Assembly: GCA_958296005.1 (NCBI GenBank)
Contig: CATQHQ010000001.1
Coordinates: 884,134 to 948,133 of the forward strand
Direction: 5' to 3'
DNA length: 64,000 bases
Origin: Longimicrobiales bacterium
GTDB taxonomy: Bacteria > Gemmatimonadota > Gemmatimonadetes > Longimicrobiales > Gaopeijiaceae
This document shows, in pieces, positions 25,711 through 32,947 of this stretch; within the stretch, counting starts at the first letter, position 1, and each line of letters opens with the position of its first letter. The notes under the pieces were generated by a model that saw nothing but the letters and a program-made list of their open reading frames with translations, had not been told where the DNA came from and did not search any database. The position numbers were made by a program, and so were the translations under genes.

Positions 25711-26735
25711 ATCGCCTCCTCCGTCCGGCGGGCCGGACGCCTTCTCGCTTCCGGCACGACGAACTCCAGCACAAGCAGGAGCAGCGCCGCCGCCACGAAG
25801 CTCTGGTACTGCTCCTCGAACTGCGTCACATCCCTCGATTCCACCTCCCGTCCCCCTGTTCCGATCCGTTCGGCCAGCTGGGCCAGACCGTCGCCCGCCT
25901 GCCCGATCCGGTAGTACCGCCCTCCCGTCTGCATGGCGATGTCCTGCAGGGCCGTCTCGTCCAGCCGCGTCGTGATCACGTTCCCGTCGTCGTCCCGTCG
26001 GAAGCCCTGGCGCGCGCCGCCGTCGTCCACGTCGGGCAGGGGCACCCCCGCCGCCGTTCCCACTCCCACCGCGTGCACCGTCACGTTCGCATCCGAGGCC
26101 GCCGCGATCGCCCCCGCGACGCCTCCTTCGTGGTCCTCTCCGTCGGTGACGACCACCAGAATGCGGTTGTCCTCCGGCGTTTCCTCCAGCGCCTCCACGG
26201 CCACGGCCACGGCCTTCCCCAGGTCCGTCCCCTGGGTGGATACGAGCGTCGGGTCCATGGCGTTCAGAAACATCATCGCAACGCCGTAGTCGGCGGTCAG
26301 CGGACTTTGGACGAAGGCGTCGCCGGCGAAGGCGACCAGCCCGATCCGGTCCCCGTCCAGACGCTGGATGATTCGCCCGACCTCAATCTTCGCGCGCTGC
26401 AAACGGTTCGGCGCCGCGTCCTCGGCGTACATGGAGCGGGAGACGTCCACCGCCACGATCACGTCCTGCCCTTCCCGGCGCACGGTCTCGACGCGGGTAC
26501 CGAACTGGGGGCGGGCCAGCGCCAGCCCGAGGAACGCGAACGCCGCCAGCGCCAGCGCCGACTTCCATCGCCGGGCCGTGGTGCTCACCGAGGGGCGAAG
26601 CCGTCGCACGAGGGCGTGTTCGCCGAAGCGGGCCATCAGCGCGCGGGATCGGCGGGTTGCGTGCCAGTGGAGGACGAGAAGCAGAGGAACCAGCGTCAAG
26701 CTCCACAGGGCGAAGGGGTTGCCGAACCTGAACAT
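25707..26735 (-). CDS. batB: BatB-like VWA-domain membrane protein
   Basis: This 342-aa protein has two N-terminal transmembrane helices, a VWA domain and a C-terminal helix. The MIDAS metal site is intact: VAVDVSRSMYAEDAAPNRL supplies DxSxS, SPLTADYG the Thr, and VVTDGEDHEGG the Asp. Loss of these genes reduces stress or oxygen tolerance in Bacteroides and Francisella. The protein is anchored in the inner membrane with the VWA domain probably on the periplasmic face. The stop overlaps batC. Confidence 0.93.
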   Translation of the reverse strand: MFRFGNPFALWSLTLVPLLLVLHWHATRRSRALMARFGEHALVRRLRPSVSTTARRWKSALALAAFAFLGLALARPQFGTRVETVRREGQDVIVAVDVSRSMYAEDAAPNRLQRAKIEVGRIIQRLDGDRIGLVAFAGDAFVQSPLTADYGVAMMFLNAMDPTLVSTQGTDLGKAVAVAVEALEETPEDNRILVVVTDGEDHEGGVAGAIAAASDANVTVHAVGVGTAAGVPLPDVDDGGARQGFRRDDDGNVITTRLDETALQDIAMQTGGRYYRIGQAGDGLAQLAERIGTGGREVESRDVTQFEEQYQSFVAAALLLLVLEFVVPEARRRPARRTEEAI

Positions 26736-26776
26736 CGCTCGCTAGGACCGCCTCCGAGTCACGGGGAACGTCCGCG

Positions 26777-27769
26777 TCATGGCAGCGTCCTCAGCCGAGT
26801 CCGCGCCAATACGACCTCGACCAGCAGCAGCGCCAGGCCGGCCAGGAGGGGCAAGGCGAACCGTTCGCCGTAGCGGGTGAAGTTCTCGACCTGAATCTCG
26901 GTGGTCTCCAGTTCGTCGATCTCCCTGTAGATCGCCTCCAGGCTTTCCCGGTCGGTGGCGCGGTAGTAGCGGCCCCCGGTGGCCTCGGCGGTGGCGCGCA
27001 AGGCGGGCTCGTCTACGTCGACCTGGGTCGTGACGTAGCGGCGGCCGCCGAAGCGGTCGGCCACGGGGACTCTGGCCATGCCCCGGGAGCCGGCGCCCAC
27101 GGTGTACACCCGAACGCCCAGGGCTTGTGCGGCGTGGGCCGCGGTGATCGGGTCGATTTCGCCCCGGTTGTTGCGTCCGTCGGTCAGCAGGACGACGACC
27201 TTCGACGCGGCCTCGCTGACCTGGAGTCGCTTCACCGCCGTGGCCAGCCCCATGCCGATCGCGGTGCCGTCCTCGATCATCCCGACCTCCAGCTCGCCCA
27301 GAAGCGACCCCACGACCGAGTGGTCCAGGGTGAGGGGCGCTTGGGTGAACGCCTTGCCCGCGAAGATCACCAAGCCGATCCGGTCGTTGCTCCGCCCCTC
27401 GGCAAACTCCGTCGCCACGGCCTTGGCCGCCTCGAGTCGGTTGGGCGTCAGGTCCTCGGCCAGCATCGAGCTCGACACGTCCAGGGCCAGGATGATGTCG
27501 ATCCCCTCGGCGACCACGTTCTCCCCGGTGACGCCCGTCTGCGGTCGGGCAAGCGCGACGATTATGCACGCAAGCGCCAGCCCCCGAAGCGCCGCCGGCA
27601 GGTGTCGCACCCACAATCCTTCGCCTCGGCCGGCTCGGCGCAACCCCTCCACGTTCGGGTGCAGAAGCGCGCCCCGTCGGTCGCGGGCTCGGCCGACGTA
27701 CCACCACGCCAGCAGAGGGACCGCCCCCAGGAGCAGCAGGAGCCAAGGGTCGTCGAAGCGGAAGATCAT
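26777..27769 (-). CDS. batA: BatA-like VWA-domain membrane protein
   Basis: This 330-aa paralogue of the next gene has the same helix-VWA-helix layout. LALDVSSSMLAEDLTPNRL holds the DxSxS MIDAS motif, APLTLDHS the Thr and VVLLTDGRNNRGEID the Asp. The first residues, MIFRFDDPWLLLLLGAVPLL, match the BatA/BatB start pattern. The ATG overlaps the preceding gene's stop (ATGA). BatA and BatB probably act as a pair, and 41 nt separate them. Confidence 0.93.
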   Translation of the reverse strand: MIFRFDDPWLLLLLGAVPLLAWWYVGRARDRRGALLHPNVEGLRRAGRGEGLWVRHLPAALRGLALACIIVALARPQTGVTGENVVAEGIDIILALDVSSSMLAEDLTPNRLEAAKAVATEFAEGRSNDRIGLVIFAGKAFTQAPLTLDHSVVGSLLGELEVGMIEDGTAIGMGLATAVKRLQVSEAASKVVVLLTDGRNNRGEIDPITAAHAAQALGVRVYTVGAGSRGMARVPVADRFGGRRYVTTQVDVDEPALRATAEATGGRYYRATDRESLEAIYREIDELETTEIQVENFTRYGERFALPLLAGLALLLVEVVLARTRLRTLP

Positions 27770-28800
27770 GGGCCGGCTCCGCCCTCCGCGCCTTCCGAAG
27801 CGGGGGTCTCCGTCGCTTCGGCCCCGGTTGCGCCCACCGCGCCGGCCCCGGGCGGGTCCGCCGCCTCGTTGCCCGTCCGGCCGCTGGTCATCTCCACCAG
27901 TTCCCGAGCTCTTGCGACCATGGTCCGGGAATCGTCAACGGACGGGCGCCACTTCGCGAACTTCACCAAGTCGCACTGCTCCAGGAATCTGCGAAAGCTC
28001 TCGCATATCGGCGGTCCAAGCGCCGCGCGTCGCAGGCCGTCCACGACCTCCACTGTGGTCATCTCCAGGGCGGGTACTTCGAGCTGGCCTTCCACATAGG
28101 TCCGCACGATTTCCGACACCCGGACATGGTACTCCTTGACTTGGCCCCGCTCCAGCATCAACGAAGCTTCCAGGGCCGCGAGAGCCTCCAGGGCGACCAG
28201 ATGATGAGGCCGAGGCGGTGGCGGCGGTGGACCCGGAGACGCCGCGACGGGACGGTTCCTTCGGCGCCGCCAGACATAGATACCCCCGGCAACGGCGGCG
28301 AGGCCCAGCAACAGCCAGAGGATCGGCCCCCACCAGCTACGGGCGATCGACAGGGGACCCTTGATCTCCCGGATATCGCCGGATTCGTCCAAGCCGACGC
28401 TCTCCACGCCGATGCGGAAGGGGTCTGTGACCAGGGTCTCGACAGCGCCGTCGGGACCGGTCGCCACGACCTCGATCTGCGGAAGCTCCAGCTCCCCAAG
28501 CTCGAAGCTGGTGACGACCAGCTGCGCCGCCGACCGCGTCGCCCCGTCGGCGGTTGCCGGCTCGCCGACTTCGAAGTGGAGAACCTCGAACGGCGCAACC
28601 TCGATCGAGTCGGTCCAGCGCACCGTCCAGTCCTCGGGGTGATCGACCACCAGCCGAACCGAGACCGGGTCGCCCACATAGATCGCCGTCGTGTCCACGT
28701 CCATGGCGATTCGGAACCGCTGGGGCACCCCCGCTCCGGTCGCCAGCGGCCAGCCGACGACGAGCAGCAGCACCCCCGCTGCCGGCGTGCGCAACCTCAC
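27766..28800 (-). CDS. BatD-like/DUF4381-type membrane protein of the Bat operon
   Basis: The start is the GTG at 28800, which overlaps the DUF58 gene stop (GTGA); the product is 344 aa. A signal peptide (GVLLLVVGWPLATGAG) leads to a beta domain (VGDPVSVRLVVDHPEDW, FELGELELPQIEV). One transmembrane helix follows (WGPILWLLLGLAAVAGGIYV), then Arg-rich and Pro-rich stretches. The cytoplasmic helical domain (EYHVRVSEIVRTYVEGQLEV, ALEMTTVEVVDGLRR) is typical of DUF4381-like Bat-operon proteins. It probably links the DUF58 protein to the VWA pair. Confidence 0.82.
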   Translation of the reverse strand: MRLRTPAAGVLLLVVGWPLATGAGVPQRFRIAMDVDTTAIYVGDPVSVRLVVDHPEDWTVRWTDSIEVAPFEVLHFEVGEPATADGATRSAAQLVVTSFELGELELPQIEVVATGPDGAVETLVTDPFRIGVESVGLDESGDIREIKGPLSIARSWWGPILWLLLGLAAVAGGIYVWRRRRNRPVAASPGPPPPPPRPHHLVALEALAALEASLMLERGQVKEYHVRVSEIVRTYVEGQLEVPALEMTTVEVVDGLRRAALGPPICESFRRFLEQCDLVKFAKWRPSVDDSRTMVARARELVEMTSGRTGNEAADPPGAGAVGATGAEATETPASEGAEGGAGP

Positions 28801-29675
28801 CGGAGCCGCCGGGCTCGGGCCTCGAAGAAGCGTCGCAGGGAGCGTTCGTAGGGCTCCCCCGTCGTCACGTCGATGGCGTCGATCCCGCACCGCCGGAAGA
28901 GCTCGTCCACCCTCTCTCGGGCGTCGGCCCGCAGCGTCCCAAAGCGCTGCTGAAACGCGCGCGCCGACGTGTCGACCACCGTCCGCGCCCCCGTCTCCGG
29001 GTCCTCGAACTCGACGAACCCGATCGGGGGGATTTCGTCCTCCCGAACGTCGCCCACCCGAACCGCGATCAGATCGTGGCGCCGCGCCGCGACCGAAAGA
29101 GCCCGCTCGTAGCCGGACGCCAGGAAGTCGGACGCCAGGAAGACCACCGCCCGCCGCCGGATTACCCGGGCCAGGTACTCCAGCGCACCAGCCAAGTCGG
29201 TTCCCTTGCCCTCGGCGGAGTGGAACAGGAGCTCGCGCAGCACGCGGAGGGCGTGACGGCGACCCTTCCGCGGAGGGACGAACCGCTCTATGCGATCGGT
29301 GAACAGGATCATTCCGACCTTGTCGTTGTTCTTGATGGCGCTGAACGCCAGGACGCCGCACAGCTCCGCCGCCAGTTGCGACTTCATCCGATCCCGAGTG
29401 CCGAACCACGCTGACGCGCTGGCGTCCACCACCAGCATCACCGTCAGCTCCCGCTCCTCCTCGAACACTTTGACGTGGGGCGAGCCCGTCCGCGCCGTCA
29501 CGTTCCAGTCGATGCCCCGGATGTCGTCCCCCCAGGCGTATTCGCGCACCTCCGCGAAGCTCATCCCCCGCCCCTTGAAGACGGAGTGGTACTCGCCCGA
29601 GCACACCTCGTTCACCAAGCCCCGGGTCGTGATCTCGATCCGGCGAACCTGCTTGAGGATCTCGCGAGGAGTCAT
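28797..29675 (-). CDS. DUF58-domain protein of the MoxR/Bat operon
   Basis: This 292-aa protein has the DUF58 signature: FKGRGMSFAEVREY, YAWGDDIRGIDWNVTART and a VWA-like core LVVDASASAW. There are no transmembrane segments, so it is cytoplasmic. DUF58 proteins nearly always follow a moxR gene and precede VWA genes, as here. They are assumed to relay MoxR chaperone action. The start is ATG, 43 nt after the MoxR stop. Confidence 0.95.
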   Translation of the reverse strand: MTPREILKQVRRIEITTRGLVNEVCSGEYHSVFKGRGMSFAEVREYAWGDDIRGIDWNVTARTGSPHVKVFEEERELTVMLVVDASASAWFGTRDRMKSQLAAELCGVLAFSAIKNNDKVGMILFTDRIERFVPPRKGRRHALRVLRELLFHSAEGKGTDLAGALEYLARVIRRRAVVFLASDFLASGYERALSVAARRHDLIAVRVGDVREDEIPPIGFVEFEDPETGARTVVDTSARAFQQRFGTLRADARERVDELFRRCGIDAIDVTTGEPYERSLRRFFEARARRLR

Positions 29676-29718
29676 CGTCGGCCGTCCCTTCCGCGCTTCG
29701 CCCTGCGCTCGGCGGGTC

Positions 29719-30708
29719 CTACGGGACCTCCACGGTGTCCATCACCCGGGTCACCACATCCTCGGCGGTCGTCTCCTCCGCCTCGGCCTCGTACGTGAGG
29801 ATCACCCGGTGCCGCATCACGTCCAACGCCACGGAGCGGACGTCCTCCGGCGTCACGTAGCCCCGGTGGCGCAGGAAGGCATGCGCTCGGGCCGTCTTGG
29901 CCAGACAGATCGTGGCCCGCGGCGAGGCGCCGAACGCCACCAGCGGCTCCAGCTCCTCCAACCCAAAGCTCTTGGGCTCTCGGGTAGCGAACACCAAGTC
30001 CACGACGTACCGCTCGACTTGGGCGTCCATGTAGATTGTCTCGACGGCGTTGCGCGCCGCAACGATCTCCTCGGGCGTCACCACCGGCTCCACCGTGGGC
30101 GCCGGCCCCGTGCTCATCCGCCGCATGATCTCCAGCTCGTCGTCCTTCGACGGGTACCCCACCGACAGCTTCAGCATGAAGCGGTCCACCTGGGCCTCGG
30201 GAAGCGGGTAGGTCCCTTCCTGGTCGATCGGGTTCTGGGTCGCCAGGACCAGGAACGGAGACGGCAGGTCGAAGGTGTTGTCGCCGATCGTGACCGTGTG
30301 CTCCTGCATTGCCTCCAGCAGCGCCGACTGGACTTTGGCGGGGGACCGGTTGATCTCGTCGGCCAGGATGACGTTGGCGAAGATCGGCCCCTTCCGCGTC
30401 CTGAACTCGGACTCCTTGGGATCGTAGATGAGCGTGCCGATCAGGTCCGCCGGCAACAGGTCCGGCGTGAACTGGATGCGCTGGAAGGAGGTGCGGACGG
30501 CGCCCGCAAGGGTGCGCACCGTCAGCGTCTTGGCCAGCCCCGGGACCCCCTCCATGAGGACGTGTCCGTCGGAGAGCAGCCCGATCAGCAGCCGCTCCAC
30601 CATGGTCTTCTGGCCTACGACGACCCGTCCCATCTCCTTGAAGAGGCGGTCGACGAAGGCGCTGGTCTCCTGGATTCTCGCCTGAATGACTTCAATCTCT
30701 CGGTTCAT
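29719..30708 (-). CDS. MoxR-family AAA+ ATPase
   Basis: This is the first gene of the eight-gene operon (329 aa). Walker A is GVPGLAKT, Walker B is ILADEINRSPAK, and sensor 1 lies in LATQNPIDQEGTYPLPEAQ; the arginine-finger and sensor 2 regions are also present. MoxR ATPases act as chaperones for maturation of VWA-protein complexes. The PLPEAQVDRFML motif is diagnostic for the MoxR-proper subfamily. The start ATG is about 280 nt from the divergent DoxX gene, and the promoter for both should lie in between. Confidence 0.96.
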   Translation of the reverse strand: MNREIEVIQARIQETSAFVDRLFKEMGRVVVGQKTMVERLLIGLLSDGHVLMEGVPGLAKTLTVRTLAGAVRTSFQRIQFTPDLLPADLIGTLIYDPKESEFRTRKGPIFANVILADEINRSPAKVQSALLEAMQEHTVTIGDNTFDLPSPFLVLATQNPIDQEGTYPLPEAQVDRFMLKLSVGYPSKDDELEIMRRMSTGPAPTVEPVVTPEEIVAARNAVETIYMDAQVERYVVDLVFATREPKSFGLEELEPLVAFGASPRATICLAKTARAHAFLRHRGYVTPEDVRSVALDVMRHRVILTYEAEAEETTAEDVVTRVMDTVEVP

Positions 30709-30877
30709 GCGGGTCGGTGCGGACGCGGGGTTGGGTGCAGGGGGCGATGCGACTGGACCGGATGCGGATCGAGTTCAGTCGCGGACAGGCCAAATTAGTG
30801 GACGCCGGGGAGTTCGGTACGGTTGCCCGCGCCCGAGACGGCCACCGTTCGTCGTTTCTGCGGCGACCTGTGACGCA

Positions 30878-30906
30878 TTGCGGGGTCGTTGTCGGCGGCC
30901 TATCCT
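30878..30906 (+). promoter_or_regulatory. Candidate sigma70-type promoter for the DoxX-like gene
   Basis: TTGCGG and TATCCT are separated by exactly 17 bp and lie 79 bp before the ATG at 30985. Agreement with TTGACA/TATAAT is partial (3/6 and 4/6), so this is tentative. Confidence 0.35.
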
Positions 30907-30984
30907 TGCAACAATTCGACCGGCGGCCGACGAGTCGGACCGATCGCTGCCCGCAGCCGCCGGTCCATCGCCAAGGAGACGGCC

Positions 30985-31401
30985 ATGAAGCGCTGGGGAT
31001 TGTTCGCACTGAGGGTGACGACCGGGTGGCTGCTCGTCCTATGGGGCCTGGACAAGCTCCTGAACGTCGAGCACGGGGTCCGGGTCGCCGACGCTTTCTA
31101 CTTGGGCATCGGGGGCCAGGCCATAGTCCAAAACGTCCTCGGGGTGCTGGAGGCGGTCCTGGGCGTGCTGGTCGTCGTCGGCCTCTGGCGGAAGAAGACC
31201 TATCCGGTGGCGTTCGTCGTCCTGGCCGTCACCGCGTTGGCGGTGTGGCGGTCCGTCTTGGACCCATGGGGCTGGTTCCTGGAGGGCGCCAACGTCCTGT
31301 TCTACCCGTCGGTAATCATCGCAGCGGGCGCGGCGGTGCTGTGGGGGACCCAAGACGAGGACACGCTGACTCTGGACCACAAGCTCGCGGCGAAGGGCTG
31401 A
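30985..31401 (+). CDS. DoxX-like small membrane protein
   Basis: The start is the ATG at 30985, after AAGGAG (138 aa). Four hydrophobic helices are seen: FALRVTTGWLLVLWGLDKLL, VQNVLGVLEAVLGVLVVVGL, PVAFVVLAVTALAVW and VLFYPSVIIAAGAAVLW. The opening helix with LWGLDKLLN is typical of DoxX/DoxD-like proteins, which often act near redox or quinone systems. The partner is unknown. The last 100 nt overlap the end of the convergent secreted-protein gene. Confidence 0.8.
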   Translation: MKRWGLFALRVTTGWLLVLWGLDKLLNVEHGVRVADAFYLGIGGQAIVQNVLGVLEAVLGVLVVVGLWRKKTYPVAFVVLAVTALAVWRSVLDPWGWFLEGANVLFYPSVIIAAGAAVLWGTQDEDTLTLDHKLAAKG

Positions 31402-31865
31402 TCGGCGGAGGTGGGTTCCGGCGGTGGCTCGCAGATGTCCCGCTCAGGGTCGCCACCCAGCCCCTTCAGCCCGACCCAGGCCACGAAGGTGGTGTCCCTG
31501 GGTTCGCTCCATTCGACCGTGATCTCGATCTGGGCGCGCAACCCCGCCTTGTACTGAAACGGGACGCCTTCGCCCGGCTGGACTTCCACGTCGATCTCCG
31601 CGTCGCCAAGCAGGTCCTCGGCGCGAACGCGCCAGGTGCCCGAGTGACCATCCCACACCTGGAAGCATCCCTCCAGCGACAGACCCGCTACGGGCAACAC
31701 CGCGCTCCGGAAGCGGCCGCTTCCTTCCTCCACGACAAGCCTAGTCCAACTTCCGCCGTTGGCCACGGCCCGAAACAGCTCCCCGAGCTGGGCCTCGGCG
31801 GCGTCGGGAGCCACGGCGAGGGAGAGGACCGAAAGGGCCGCGACAGGAACGGTGGCGAGCTTCAT
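31302..31865 (-). CDS. Secreted hypothetical protein, 3' end overlapping DoxX gene
   Basis: A clear signal peptide (MKLATVPVAALSVLSLAVA...AEAQ) precedes a beta-rich domain: GSWTRLVVEEGSGRFRSAVL, GCFQVWDGHSGTWRVRAEDL and AQIEITVEWSEPRDTTF. I do not recognise a family. The last ~33 residues are translated from the strand opposite the DoxX coding sequence and have no domain character. The natural end may once have been near PPPEPTSADQP, with the stop lost. The ribosome-binding site is weak. It lies 60 nt after the DUF4097 gene's end only by position, since that gene also reads leftward and starts further right. Confidence 0.65.
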   Translation of the reverse strand: MKLATVPVAALSVLSLAVAPDAAEAQLGELFRAVANGGSWTRLVVEEGSGRFRSAVLPVAGLSLEGCFQVWDGHSGTWRVRAEDLLGDAEIDVEVQPGEGVPFQYKAGLRAQIEITVEWSEPRDTTFVAWVGLKGLGGDPERDICEPPPEPTSADQPFAASLWSRVSVSSSWVPHSTAAPAAMITDG

Positions 31866-31925
31866 GAGTCACGTTAGCGAAATCGTTGCCCAAGTGTGGG
31901 TTGCGCTCGGGCCGGCGGGGTTGAG

Positions 31926-32768
31926 TCAGGCTTGGCTTCCCCGACCTCTCCGCCTTGCGGGGGGCAGGTCCAACGAGCCGCGGATATCCGAGTAGCGGAT
32001 CCGCTCGCGCCGGCCCGACGACACCACGAAGTCGCCGTCCACGTCGCGCACCGACACTCCACCGGACCCCATGCGCTTGATGCGCACGGCGCCCCCAACG
32101 CCCTCGATCTCGATGCTGCCGGAGCCGTCCGACACGATCACGTCGCCGGCAACCTCCCGGATCTCGAGACCACCGGAGCCGTCCTCCACCTCCACGTCCC
32201 CGGTCACGCCGGCGATCTCGACGCTGCCGGAGCCGTCTTCCAAGACCACCGAGCCGACGCCGCGCAACGTCAGCCCGCCCGAACCGTCCCGCATGTGGAC
32301 CGCCCCCACGCCGGAGAGCGACGCGCTTCCCGAGCTGTCGTCCACGCCTACGTTCGTTCCAGCGGGCACCTCGACGACCAGATCGATGCGGGCGTAGCTC
32401 CTCCCGCTCCCGCGCCGGTTCGGATAGTCGGTGTCGATCCGCGATATGCCGCCGGACTCGTTCAGCGTGACCTGAAGCCCATCCAGACGGTCTTGGCTAG
32501 ATGCGCACAGCGTGGCGACGACCGAGATCCCGTCGGTGCCCTCACGCCCGACGACGATCAGCTTGCCGGCGCCGGCGTCGATCGAGACCTCCCCCGTGGC
32601 GCCACCGGTCAGCCGCCGCTCGTCCCTGACTTGGCACCGGTCCTGGGCGATCAGCGTCGCCGGAAGCAACCCCGCCCAAGCGGCGACCGCCACGCCCGCT
32701 GCGGTTGCCAGCTTCCCGCTCCGCGCCAGCAGTCTTCCTGTTGCCAACACTCCCTTCGCCTCGCTCAC
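31926..32768 (-). CDS. Exported DUF4097-like beta-repeat protein
   Basis: This 280-aa protein has an N-terminal hydrophobic export segment (AAGVAVAAWAGLLPATLIAQ) and then a short-repeat beta structure. The repeat unit is about 18-19 residues and reads DSSGSASLSGVG, DGSGGLTLRGVG, DGSGSVEIAGVT, DGSGGLEIREVA and DGSGSIEIEGVG. It probably forms a parallel beta-helix or adhesin-like DUF4097 fold. The conserved Asp-Gly-Ser-Gly turns could bind calcium or simply shape the coil. Such proteins are often near anti-sigma factors, but none is here. The function is unknown. Confidence 0.8.
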   Translation of the reverse strand: MSEAKGVLATGRLLARSGKLATAAGVAVAAWAGLLPATLIAQDRCQVRDERRLTGGATGEVSIDAGAGKLIVVGREGTDGISVVATLCASSQDRLDGLQVTLNESGGISRIDTDYPNRRGSGRSYARIDLVVEVPAGTNVGVDDSSGSASLSGVGAVHMRDGSGGLTLRGVGSVVLEDGSGSVEIAGVTGDVEVEDGSGGLEIREVAGDVIVSDGSGSIEIEGVGGAVRIKRMGSGGVSVRDVDGDFVVSSGRRERIRYSDIRGSLDLPPARRRGRGSQA

Positions 32769-32947
32769 GATATCGTCCTCCGCCCTTTGCAGGTTTCGTC
32801 CTCTGATGGAGTTCCCGCCGTCGCCCGCCCGGCCGTCGCTCCAATAAGACGCAGGAACGTTGCGGAAAGTTTGGATGAGGACGCTCGCCTCGCGCCGGGC
32901 CTAGGTGGTGGCTACGGGGGGCCGGCAACCCCTGGCGCGAGCGGCGC

